A stretch of DNA of 64,000 bases, taken from UBA6197 sp047638075. GTDB taxonomy: Bacteria > Pseudomonadota > Alphaproteobacteria > Rhodobacterales > Rhodobacteraceae. A model generated the notes under the pieces. That model ran no database searches and was not told the DNA's origin. It worked only from the letters and a program-made list of their open reading frames with translations. Every line of letters begins with the position of its first letter. Position 1 is the stretch's first letter. Of the stretch, positions 52,994-61,078 are shown piece by piece. The DNA is taken from positions 1-64,000 of the forward strand of contig NZ_JBLJBV010000066.1 in assembly GCF_047638075.1 (NCBI RefSeq), in the 5' to 3' direction. The position numbers and the translations under genes are program-made.

Positions 52994-54178
52994 ATGAAGA
53001 AACTGCTTTTGGCAACTGCCGCCATGGCCTTGATCGCTGGGGCCGCATCAGCCGAAGAAATCAAGATGGGAATTTCGCTGGGCTTTACCGGCCCGCTTGA
53101 ATCGCTGGCCGGGCCGATGGCACTGGGCGCCGAAATGGCCATGAAAGAGGTCAGCGACTCGGGCAAACTACTGGGCGGGGCGACTGTGACGCCGGTCCGC
53201 ACAGACAGCACCTGCATTGACTCGGCTGCGGCAACCGCGGGCGTTGAACGCCTGATCACCAGTGACCGGGTGTCGGGCATTGTCGGGGGGATGTGTTCGG
53301 GCGAAGCGACGGCCAGCCTGGTCAACGTTGCCGTGCCGAATGGCATGGTCATGATTTCGCCTTCGGCCACCTCGCCTGCGCTGTCGACGGTCGAAGATAA
53401 TGGCCTGTTCTTTCGCACTTCGCCGTCGGATGCCCGCCAGGGCGACGTGATGACCCAGATCGTGATGGAACATGGCATCAAAGAAGTTGCTGTGACCTAC
53501 ACCAACAACGACTACGGCAAGGGCTTGGCCGATGCTTTCGCCGCCGCATTCGAGGCTGCGGGTGGCAAGGTCACGATCAACACCGCCCATGAAGACGGCA
53601 AGGCCGACTACTCGGCCGAAGTCGGCGCACTGGCGGCGGCTGGTGGGCAGGCGCTCGCGGTGGTCGGCTATGTCGATCAGGGGGGTGCAGGGATCGTGCG
53701 GGGCGCGATTGATTCCGGCGCTTTTGAAACCTTTGTGTTCCCCGATGGGATGGTGGGCCAAGGGTTGGTTGACAGATTCGGCAGCGAAATTGACGGCTCT
53801 TTCGGCCAAAACCCAGCGTCCGAAGGTGAAGGCCGTGAAACTTTCCTGAAATTGGCGGCTGAGGCCGGCTTTGATGGCACATCGGCCTATTCGGCAGAAT
53901 CCTATGACGCCGCCGCGCTGATGCTGCTTGCCATGCAGGCGGCCGGCACGGCTGATCCGTCGGTCTACAAGGACAAGATCATGGAGGTGGCCAACGCACC
54001 GGGCGAAAAGATCCAGCCGGGCGAATTGGGCAAGGCGCTGGAAATTCTTGCAGCAGGCGGTGACGTGGATTATGTCGGCGGTTCCGCTGTTGAGATGATC
54101 GGCGCAGGTGAAAGTGCGGGGACATACCGCGAAGTCACCTTCAAAGATGGCAAAATGGAAGTGGTCGGCTATCGCTAA
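52994..54178 (+). CDS. Branched-chain amino-acid ABC transporter substrate-binding protein
   Basis: A 394-residue periplasmic protein of the LivK/Leu-Ile-Val family: signal peptide residues 1-20 (MKKLLLATAAMALIAGAASA), then EEIKMGISLGFTGPLESLAGP and the Peripla_BP_6 pattern (VSGIVGGMCSGEATASLVNV, TYTNNDYGKGLADAF, VGYVDQGGAG). The exact amino acid or amide is undefined. RBS GGGAGTGAGA. It is first in a five-gene unit and followed by a stem-loop before the ATPase genes, a common way to raise binding-protein amounts over the other subunits. Confidence 0.92.
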   Translation: MKKLLLATAAMALIAGAASAEEIKMGISLGFTGPLESLAGPMALGAEMAMKEVSDSGKLLGGATVTPVRTDSTCIDSAAATAGVERLITSDRVSGIVGGMCSGEATASLVNVAVPNGMVMISPSATSPALSTVEDNGLFFRTSPSDARQGDVMTQIVMEHGIKEVAVTYTNNDYGKGLADAFAAAFEAAGGKVTINTAHEDGKADYSAEVGALAAAGGQALAVVGYVDQGGAGIVRGAIDSGAFETFVFPDGMVGQGLVDRFGSEIDGSFGQNPASEGEGRETFLKLAAEAGFDGTSAYSAESYDAAALMLLAMQAAGTADPSVYKDKIMEVANAPGEKIQPGELGKALEILAAGGDVDYVGGSAVEMIGAGESAGTYREVTFKDGKMEVVGYR

Positions 54179-54198
54179 GCCCGGCCTGACAAACACCG

Positions 54199-54220
54199 CA
54201 GCCCGGAGGTTTCCGGGCTG
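54199..54220 (+). terminator. Intercistronic hairpin after the binding-protein gene
   Basis: CAGCCCGGA (54199-54207) pairs with TCCGGGCTG (54212-54220) around a 4-base loop, then TTTC. It lies between the binding protein and the first ATPase gene; partial termination or mRNA stabilisation of the upstream segment is likely. Confidence 0.65.
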
Positions 54221-54283
54221 TTTCAAAACGAAAACAAGTCGATAACGGCTGAACTTCATGTGAAACATGAAGATGGGGATTCA

Positions 54284-55099
54284 ATGATCCGGGTCGAGAA
54301 CCTGCATAAACACTTTGGCGGCTTTCGTGCCGTAGACGGCGCATCGCTGGAAATAGCCAAAGGCTCCATCACCGGGCTGATTGGCCCGAATGGCGCGGGA
54401 AAGTCAACACTTTTCAACGTCATAGCCGGGGTTTACCAACCAACATCGGGACGTGTCACGATGGCGGGCGAAGACATTACCGGGCTGGCCCCTCATCAGC
54501 TGTTTCACAAGGGGCTGCTGCGCACCTTTCAGATCGCGCATGAATTCTCAAGCATGACAGTGCGCGAAAATCTGATGATGGTGCCAGGCGGCCAATCTGG
54601 CGAAACACTGTGGAAAACCTGGTTTGCGCGCAAAAGGATCGCCGCGCAAGAGGTTGATCTACTGCGGAAAGTGGATGATGTCCTTGATTTTCTGACGATT
54701 TCCCATTTGCGCGACGAAAAGGCGGGAAACCTGTCAGGCGGGCAGAAAAAGCTGTTGGAACTGGGCCGCACCATGATGGTCGAGGCTAAAATCGTGTTTC
54801 TGGATGAGGTCGGGGCCGGTGTGAACCGCACCCTTCTTAATACCATTGGCGATGCAATCGTGCGCCTGAACAAGGAACGCGGCTATACGTTTTGCGTGAT
54901 CGAACATGATATGGATTTCATCGGTCGCCTGTGCGATCCGGTGATCGTTATGGCAGAGGGCAAAGTTTTGGCACAAGGATCAGCCGCGAACATCATGCAA
55001 AATGAGGCGGTGATCGAGGCTTATCTGGGCACCGGATTGAAAAACAAGGTCGCGGCCGAACATCAGGCCCACCGATCAGGCGCAGGAGCCAGCGCATGA
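54284..55099 (+). CDS. livG: Branched-chain amino-acid ABC transporter ATPase (LivG type)
   Basis: A 271-residue ATPase: Walker A GPNGAGKS, LSGGQKKLLELGRTMM signature, Walker B IVFLDEVGAGVN and IEHD switch. The phrases KGLLRTFQIAHEFSSMTVRENLMM are LivG-like; the C-terminal extension to 271 residues also fits LivG rather than LivF. The switch Asp of Walker B is followed by Glu-Val-Gly rather than the usual Glu-Pro-Thr, which is an unusual substitution in the EPT position. The ORF opens at a GTG (54260); ATG 54284 with GGGGA upstream is preferred. Confidence 0.92.
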   Translation: MIRVENLHKHFGGFRAVDGASLEIAKGSITGLIGPNGAGKSTLFNVIAGVYQPTSGRVTMAGEDITGLAPHQLFHKGLLRTFQIAHEFSSMTVRENLMMVPGGQSGETLWKTWFARKRIAAQEVDLLRKVDDVLDFLTISHLRDEKAGNLSGGQKKLLELGRTMMVEAKIVFLDEVGAGVNRTLLNTIGDAIVRLNKERGYTFCVIEHDMDFIGRLCDPVIVMAEGKVLAQGSAANIMQNEAVIEAYLGTGLKNKVAAEHQAHRSGAGASA

Positions 55100-55800
55100 G
55101 CTTTCTTTTGGCCGAGAACATGACCGGCGGCTACGGCGCGACGGATATTTTACACGGCTGCACGCTGAAGGTCGAAAAGGGCCAGATCGCCGTTATTGTC
55201 GGCCCGAACGGCGCAGGAAAATCAACCGCCATGAAAGCGGTGTTTGGCATGCTAAAACTGCGCCAGGGTCATGTGATGCTGGACGGCGAGGACATCACCG
55301 CGCTAAGCCCACAGGCGCGGGTCGCCAAGGGCATGGGGTTCGTGCCCCAGACCAACAACGTCTTCCCCTCGATGAGCGTCGAGGAAAATCTGGAAATGGG
55401 CGCGTTTTTGCGCGCGGATGATTTCAGCGATACGATGGAACAGGTCTACCATCTGTTCCCGATCCTGAAGGAAAAGCGCAATCAGCCAGCGGGCGAATTA
55501 TCGGGTGGTCAGCGTCAGCAGGTGGCCGTAGGCCGTGCGCTGATGACCCAGCCCAAGCTTTTGATGCTGGACGAACCTACCGCCGGTGTGTCGCCCATTG
55601 TCATGGATGAATTGTTTGACCGCATCATCGAGGTGGCCCGCAGCGGAATCAGCATTCTGATGGTTGAACAGAACGCCCGCCAAGCCCTTGAAATTGCAGA
55701 CATGGGGTATGTTCTGGTGCAGGGCGCCAACCGATACACAGACACCGGGGCCGCATTGATGGCCGACCCCGAGGTCCGTCGCACCTTTCTGGGGGGCTGA
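55096..55800 (+). CDS. livF: Branched-chain amino-acid ABC transporter ATPase (LivF type)
   Basis: A 234-residue ATPase: Walker A GPNGAGKST, ALSPQARVAKGMGFVPQTNNVFP, signature LSGGQRQQVAVGRALM, Walker B LLMLDEPTAGVSP, switch VEQNARQAL. The QNARQALEIADMGYVL ending is typical of LivF. It starts within the stop of livG (4-bp overlap), so both ATPases are made together to pair as a heterodimer on LivHM. Confidence 0.95.
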   Translation: MSFLLAENMTGGYGATDILHGCTLKVEKGQIAVIVGPNGAGKSTAMKAVFGMLKLRQGHVMLDGEDITALSPQARVAKGMGFVPQTNNVFPSMSVEENLEMGAFLRADDFSDTMEQVYHLFPILKEKRNQPAGELSGGQRQQVAVGRALMTQPKLLMLDEPTAGVSPIVMDELFDRIIEVARSGISILMVEQNARQALEIADMGYVLVQGANRYTDTGAALMADPEVRRTFLGG

Positions 55801-55803
55801 GCC

Positions 55804-56814
55804 ATGGATTTTCTCAACGCGCTGGTCGCCCTTTCGAATTACGTCCTGATCCCGGCGTCTGCTTATGGCGCACAGCTGGCGCTGGGGGCGCTGGGGGTGA
55901 CGCTGATCTACGGCATCTTGCGGTTTTCCAACTTTGCGCATGGCGACACCATGGCCTTCGGGGCGGGCATCACCATTCTTTTGACCTGGGGGTTACAGGC
56001 GCTGGGGATCACGCTGGGGCCGTTGCCCACCGCGCTTTTGGCACTGCCTTTCGGCATTGCACTGACGGCCGCCTTTGTGCTGGCAACAGACCGAGCCGTT
56101 TATAAATTCTACCGGACGAAAAAATCCGCGCCTGTCATTTTGGTGATGGCCTCGGTCGGGGTGATGTTCGTCATGAACGGGTTGACCCGATTTTTGATCG
56201 GTGTCGATGAGATCCGGTTCGATGACGGGTTGCGCTTTATCATCACCGCGAGAGAGTTCAAGGCCGCTACCGGTCTGAATGAGGCGCTGGCACTGCGGTC
56301 AACCCAGGTCATTACCGTTGTAACCGCGGTTTTGGTCGTCTGGGCCTTGTTCTGGTTTCTCAATCGCACGCGGACGGGCAAATCCATGCGGGCCTTTTCC
56401 GATAACGAGGATCTGGCGTTGCTGTCGGGCATTAACCCTGAAAAGGTGGTTGCGGTCACCTGGATCATCGCGGCGGCCTTGGCCACTATCGCCGGAACGC
56501 TTTATGGGTTGGATAAATCCTTCAAGGCTTTCAACTACTTTCAGCTTCTTCTTCCCATTTTTGCCGCCGCGATCGTTGGCGGGCTTGGCAATCCTTTGGG
56601 CGCCATTGCCGGGGGTTTTGTCATCGCCTTTTCAGAGGTGGCGGTGACCTACGATTTTCGCAAGGTGGTGGGGTATCTTGCGCCCGGCGACTGGTCACCC
56701 GATGGCCCGATCCAACTGTTGTCCACCGAGTATAAGTTTGCCGTCAGCTTTGCGATCCTGATCATCGTGCTGCTGTTCAAGCCCACAGGTCTGTTCAAGG
56801 GGAAATCGGTATGA
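55804..56814 (+). CDS. livH: Branched-chain amino-acid ABC transporter permease (LivH type)
   Basis: A 336-residue inner-membrane permease with eight or nine hydrophobic segments; GALGVTLIYGILRFSNFAHGD and LDKSFKAFNYFQLLLPIFAAAIVGGLGNPLGAIAGG (read in parts) are LivH/BPD_transp_2 hallmarks. It starts 3 bp after livF and overlaps livM by 4 bp. It forms the membrane channel with LivM. An approximately 60-residue loop (around residues 115-160, FDDGLRFIITAREFKAATGL) is longer than in Escherichia coli LivH. Confidence 0.93.
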   Translation: MDFLNALVALSNYVLIPASAYGAQLALGALGVTLIYGILRFSNFAHGDTMAFGAGITILLTWGLQALGITLGPLPTALLALPFGIALTAAFVLATDRAVYKFYRTKKSAPVILVMASVGVMFVMNGLTRFLIGVDEIRFDDGLRFIITAREFKAATGLNEALALRSTQVITVVTAVLVVWALFWFLNRTRTGKSMRAFSDNEDLALLSGINPEKVVAVTWIIAAALATIAGTLYGLDKSFKAFNYFQLLLPIFAAAIVGGLGNPLGAIAGGFVIAFSEVAVTYDFRKVVGYLAPGDWSPDGPIQLLSTEYKFAVSFAILIIVLLFKPTGLFKGKSV

Positions 56815-58145
56815 GCCAGCATCAGCCACAGGCCGCCTCGGGCGGGCGCTTGCGCGCGCCACTGTTGTTCGCCGCCATGGCCGCGTTGATCGTGCTAGAG
56901 GGCTTTTTAGGAAGCTGGAACTCGGCGCTTTATATCCTCAATACCGGGCTGATCGCAGCGATCATGGCGCTGGGGGTCAATATGCAGTGGGGCTATGCGG
57001 GGCTGTTCAACGCTGGTGTTGTCGGCTTTGTGGCTATTGGCGGACTGGCGCCGGTGCTGATTTCCATGCCGCCCAATCCGGGGGCGTTTTCGGCGGGGGG
57101 GGTTGGTATTCTTCTTGCCATCGCCATCGTGGTCGCGGTGGTGGCGCTGGCGATCACGGCCAACCGAAGGTTGACACCGCGTTTGCGCAAATTGGCCGTG
57201 CCGGCCCTACTGATCGGCGGGTTCTTTCTGTACCGCGGGGCGTTTGACCCTGCGGTAGAGGCCATTGAGGCGGTCAATACGGCTGCGGCGGGCAACCTGG
57301 GCGGTATCGGGCTTCCGGTGCTGTTTTCCTGGCCTGTCGGGGCGTTATTCGCGGCTGGCGCGGCATGGGTTGTGGGTAAGACGGCATTGGGGCTGCGGTC
57401 CGATTATCTGGCGATTGCGACACTGGGTATTGGCGAAATCATCGTGGCGGTCATCAAGAACGAAGACTGGTTGGCGCGCGGCGTGATGAATATCAACGGG
57501 ATTCCCCGCCCCTGGCCTGTACCCTATGAGGTTACGTTGCAGTCCAGCCCCGGCTTTGTTGAACGCGCCGCCGCATTGGGCCTGGACCCGATCACAGCCT
57601 CAACCCTGCTGGTCAAACTTTGCTACACCGGGCTTTTGGCGCTGGTGCTGCTGGCGTTGATCTGGCTGTCACAGATGGCGCTGCATTCGCCCTGGGGCCG
57701 GATGATGCGGGCTATCCGCGATAATGAGACCGCCGCCGCCGCCATGGGCAAGAACGTCACCCGGCGCCATTTGCAGATTTTCATCATCGGATCCGCAGTC
57801 TGTGGCCTTGCGGGGGCCATGCTGATCAGCATGGACGGGCAGATGACACCCGGCAGCTACAATCCGCTGCGGTTCACGTTTCTGGTCTGGGTCATGGTCA
57901 TCGTTGGCGGATCTGGCAACAACTGGGGCTCGGTTCTGGGTGCGATGCTGATCTGGTTTCTCTGGATCAAGGTCGAGGTCTGGGGGCCGCAGTTCATGAT
58001 ACTCGTGACCTCTGGGCTGGCAGAGGGCTCAGCGCTTAAAAAACACCTTGTTGATTCGGCGGCGCAGATGCGGTTGCTGACCATGGGGGTGATCTTGCTG
58101 TTGGTGCTAAGGTTCAGCCCGCGCGGCCTTATCCCCGAAAAATGA
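56811..58145 (+). CDS. livM: Branched-chain amino-acid ABC transporter permease (LivM type)
   Basis: A 444-residue permease with about ten hydrophobic segments. NMQWGYAGLFNAGVVGFVAIGGLAPVL and GRMMRAIRDNETAAAAMGKNVTRRHLQIFIIGSAVCGLAGAM (read in parts) are LivM/BPD_transp_2 signatures with the EAA-like loop. It is longer than Escherichia coli LivM and has an added hydrophobic stretch around residues 90-180. It is the last gene of the transporter unit; guaA follows after 123 bp. Confidence 0.93.
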   Translation: MSQHQPQAASGGRLRAPLLFAAMAALIVLEGFLGSWNSALYILNTGLIAAIMALGVNMQWGYAGLFNAGVVGFVAIGGLAPVLISMPPNPGAFSAGGVGILLAIAIVVAVVALAITANRRLTPRLRKLAVPALLIGGFFLYRGAFDPAVEAIEAVNTAAAGNLGGIGLPVLFSWPVGALFAAGAAWVVGKTALGLRSDYLAIATLGIGEIIVAVIKNEDWLARGVMNINGIPRPWPVPYEVTLQSSPGFVERAAALGLDPITASTLLVKLCYTGLLALVLLALIWLSQMALHSPWGRMMRAIRDNETAAAAMGKNVTRRHLQIFIIGSAVCGLAGAMLISMDGQMTPGSYNPLRFTFLVWVMVIVGGSGNNWGSVLGAMLIWFLWIKVEVWGPQFMILVTSGLAEGSALKKHLVDSAAQMRLLTMGVILLLVLRFSPRGLIPEK

Positions 58146-58164
58146 TCCGCCGGGGCGGGGTGCT

Positions 58165-58242
58165 TGCCTGCCCTTTTCTTCCTTCTTGGCCAAAATCTGC
58201 CAAGAGGGTGCGGGGGCGTTGCCCCGCGCCTCTTGCATCAGC
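58165..58242 (+). repeat. Dispersed intergenic element, copy 1 (after livM)
   Basis: Beginning 20 bp past the livM stop: CTTTTCTT…TTGGCCAAAAT, followed by a GC-rich hairpin (GCGGGG…CCCCGC, ~58213-58232). The same order of parts, on the opposite strand, follows the stop codons of two other genes (at 60.06 and 63.58 kb), which suggests a common 3'-end processing or termination element. Confidence 0.5.
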
Positions 58243-58268
58243 GCCAAGGCCGCCATATTCCGGGCCCC

Positions 58269-59825
58269 ATGACACAGCATCAGCGCCTTCTTATCATCGA
58301 CTTCGGCTCTCAGGTGACGCAGCTTATTGCGCGCCGCCTGCGCGAGCTGAACATCTATTGCGAAATCCATCCCTTCCAGAAGGTGACGGATGCGTTTCTG
58401 ACCGAGTTTGCCCCCAAAGCCGTGATCCTGTCCGGCGGTCCGGCCTCGGTCTTTGCCGAGGGCGCGCCGATGCCCCCGGCCCGCGTCTTTGACCTTGGTG
58501 TGCCAATCCTGGGGATCTGCTATGGTCAGCAGGTAATGATGCACTGCCTTGGCGGGCGGGTTGAACGCGGCCACGGCACCGCCGAATTCGGCCGCGCCTA
58601 TGTCACCCCCACAGGTGCGCCGCTGCCGCTGCTGGAGGGCTGGTTTGCCGACGGCCGCGAACAGGTCTGGATGAGCCATGGCGATCATGTGTCGCAAATC
58701 GCGCCGGGTTTTGCGGTTTACGGCACCTCGCCCAATGCGCCATTCGCCATCACCGCCGACCCTGCCCGCAATTTCTATGCGGTGCAGTTTCACCCCGAGG
58801 TGCATCACACCCCGAAGGGCGCGACGCTATATGAAAACTTTGTTCGCATCGCAGGCTTTACCGGTGACTGGACGATGGGTGCCTACCGCGACGACGCCAT
58901 AGCACGGATTCGCGAACAGGTCGGCGATGCCAAGGTGATCTGCGGGCTTTCGGGCGGCGTTGACAGCTCGGTCGCGGCTGTTCTGATCCATGAGGCAATT
59001 GGCGATCAGTTGACCTGCGTTTTTGTCGACCACGGGCTGCTGCGGCTGGGCGAGGCTGAACAGGTCGTCACCATGTTTCGCGACAATTACAACATGCCGC
59101 TGATCCACGCCGACGAATCCGACCTTTTTCTGGGCGAGCTGGAAGGGGTGTCGGACCCTGAAACCAAGCGCAAGATCATCGGCAAACTGTTCATTGACGT
59201 GTTCCAAAAGCACGCGCATGACGTGGGTGGTGCCAAGTTTCTGGCGCAAGGCACGCTTTACCCCGATGTGATCGAAAGCGTCAGCTTTTCGGGCGGACCC
59301 TCGGTCACGATCAAGTCGCACCACAATGTCGGCGGCCTGCCCGAAAAGATGGGCCTGAAACTGGTGGAGCCGCTACGCGAGCTTTTCAAGGATGAGGTTC
59401 GCGCCTTGGGCCGTGAACTGGGCCTGCCCGAAAGCTTCATCGGCCGCCATCCCTTTCCCGGCCCCGGCCTCGCGATTCGCTGCCCCGGTGAAATCACCCG
59501 TGAAAAGCTGGAAATCCTGCGCAAGGCCGATGCGGTCTTTATCGACCAGATCCGCAAACACGGGCTTTACGACGAAATCTGGCAGGCCTTCGTGGCGATC
59601 TTGCCGGTAAAGACCGTGGGCGTGATGGGCGACGGGCGCACCTATGACTTTGCCTGCGCGCTGCGGGCGGTGACCTCGGTCGATGGGATGACCGCCGATT
59701 ACTACCCGTTCACGCATGATTTTCTGGGGGAAACAGCCACGCGGATCATCAATGAGGTGAAGGGCATCAACCGCTGCACCTATGACATCACCTCAAAACC
59801 CCCCGGCACGATCGAGTGGGAATAA
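58269..59825 (+). CDS. guaA: GMP synthase (glutamine-hydrolysing)
   Basis: A 518-residue enzyme converting XMP to GMP. The N-terminal class I glutaminase has Cys84 (GICYGQQ) and the His/Glu pair in VQFHPEVHHT; the ATP-pyrophosphatase domain has the P-loop SGGVDSSV; the C-terminal dimerisation domain ends TYDITSKPPGTIEWE, the canonical GuaA end. The open frame reaches 58164, but ATG 58269 gives the family start; its ribosome-binding site is weak. Purine genes purF and guaA are 38 kb apart here. Confidence 0.97.
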   Translation: MTQHQRLLIIDFGSQVTQLIARRLRELNIYCEIHPFQKVTDAFLTEFAPKAVILSGGPASVFAEGAPMPPARVFDLGVPILGICYGQQVMMHCLGGRVERGHGTAEFGRAYVTPTGAPLPLLEGWFADGREQVWMSHGDHVSQIAPGFAVYGTSPNAPFAITADPARNFYAVQFHPEVHHTPKGATLYENFVRIAGFTGDWTMGAYRDDAIARIREQVGDAKVICGLSGGVDSSVAAVLIHEAIGDQLTCVFVDHGLLRLGEAEQVVTMFRDNYNMPLIHADESDLFLGELEGVSDPETKRKIIGKLFIDVFQKHAHDVGGAKFLAQGTLYPDVIESVSFSGGPSVTIKSHHNVGGLPEKMGLKLVEPLRELFKDEVRALGRELGLPESFIGRHPFPGPGLAIRCPGEITREKLEILRKADAVFIDQIRKHGLYDEIWQAFVAILPVKTVGVMGDGRTYDFACALRAVTSVDGMTADYYPFTHDFLGETATRIINEVKGINRCTYDITSKPPGTIEWE

Positions 59826-60055
59826 CACCGCGCCTGACGCGGCCAGGGGCGTGAGGGTTTGCGCAATTTCGCATCTTTCACGTCCTTGCGGCGCCAGAAC
59901 GACAGGGGCGCATCCCCACCCCTGGTCTGCACTGACGGCGGCTACCGCCCAGAGGATCGTCCGGGGCCACCCGTCATCCGCATCTGCGCCCATCACCATG
60001 GTATCAAAGGTTGCGCAAAGGCCCACACCCCGCCGAAAACGCCACCGTGCGCCTC

Positions 60056-60083
60056 CGGCGGGAGTATTTCAGCCAAACAAAAG
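60056..60083 (-). repeat. Dispersed intergenic element, copy 2
   Basis: GGGAGTATTTCAGCCAAACA (plus strand, 60060-60079) continues AAAGCC and lies 6 bp from the stop of the minus-strand dehydrogenase gene. It matches the copy at 63578-63602 almost base for base (GGGAGTATTT…GCCAAA.AAAAGCC) and, inverted, copy 1. The upstream flank (CCTCCGGCGG) is GC-rich. Confidence 0.6.
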
Positions 60084-60089
60084 CCGAGG

Positions 60090-60962
60090 TCAGCCCAGAT
60101 TGCGTAGCCGCGCGATCAGGCTTGAGGTATCCCAACGCGCGCCGCCGAGTTTTTGCACATCCTTGTAGAATTGATCCACAAGCGCCGTGACCGGCAGGCT
60201 GGCGCCGGTATCGTTGGCGGTATCGAGGCAGATCCCCAGATCCTTGCGCATCCAGTCAACGGCAAAGCCGAAATCGAACCGATCCTCCTCCATCGTTTTG
60301 GCGCGGTTCGCCATCTGCCAGCTTCCCGCCGCGCCCTGGCTGATGACCTCGACCACGTCCGAAATGGAAAGCCCGGCTTTTTCAGCAAAATGCAGCGATT
60401 CAGCGAGCCCCTGCACCAGACCCGCGATAGCGATCTGGTTGCACATCTTGGTCAACTGGCCTGCCCCGCTATCGCCAAGGCGGCGGCAGATTTTTGCGTA
60501 GGCGGCGATAACGGGTTCGGCGCGCGTATAGGCGGCGGTATCACCGCCGCACATCACCGAAAGGACGCCATTTTCTGCCCCCGCCTGCCCGCCAGACACC
60601 GGTGCATCCACAAAGTCGACACCTTGGCCGGCGGCGAGCGAGGCCAGTTCGCGGGTGACAGCGGCGGAAACGGTGGTGTGATCCACAAAGACGCTGCCCG
60701 GTTTCATACCTGCAAAGGCGCCGTCCTCGCCCAGGCAGATGCTGCGCAGATCGTCATCATTCCCAACGCAAGCCATGACGAATTCCGCACCTTTCGCGGC
60801 CGCGGCAGGGGTTGCGGCGCGCTTACCTTCATGACGCTTGATCCAGGTGTCAGCCTTGGCGGCACTACGATTATAGACCGTGACCTGATGCCCGTTAGCC
60901 GCCAGATGCCCCGCCATCGGAAAGCCCATCACCCCCAGCCCCAAAAATGCGATATTTGCCAT
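60090..60962 (-). CDS. Beta-hydroxyacid dehydrogenase (3-hydroxyisobutyrate dehydrogenase family)
   Basis: A 290-residue NAD(P)-dependent dehydrogenase. The Rossmann motif FLGLGVMGFPMAGHL starts at residue 6; DAPVSGGQAGAENG is the substrate-binding block and GQLTKMCNQI carries the catalytic lysine. Members include 3-hydroxyisobutyrate, tartronate semialdehyde and glyoxylate/succinic semialdehyde reductases; the substrate cannot be fixed by motif alone. ATG 60962 has AAAGGACG upstream; the frame extends to 61064 without family residues. Divergent from the acylase gene. Confidence 0.9.
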   Translation of the reverse strand: MANIAFLGLGVMGFPMAGHLAANGHQVTVYNRSAAKADTWIKRHEGKRAATPAAAAKGAEFVMACVGNDDDLRSICLGEDGAFAGMKPGSVFVDHTTVSAAVTRELASLAAGQGVDFVDAPVSGGQAGAENGVLSVMCGGDTAAYTRAEPVIAAYAKICRRLGDSGAGQLTKMCNQIAIAGLVQGLAESLHFAEKAGLSISDVVEVISQGAAGSWQMANRAKTMEEDRFDFGFAVDWMRKDLGICLDTANDTGASLPVTALVDQFYKDVQKLGGARWDTSSLIARLRNLG

Positions 60963-61078
60963 CGATCGTCCTTTCGCTCGCGCAAACGCGCGTTGATTAC
61001 CGTTCTTGCCTGACTTAGTTACGCATGCGGCCCACCACGTCAACCGGGCCGGACATCCGGGCACACTAGGGGAACACT

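Noticed and set aside
53168..54268. 366-codon open frame antisense to the liv binding-protein gene
   Set aside because: A GC-rich shadow frame; the plus-strand protein has a signal peptide and clear family motifs.
60153..61013. 286-codon plus-strand frame antisense to the dehydrogenase gene
   Set aside because: Shadow of a real gene with Rossmann and catalytic-lysine motifs on the minus strand.
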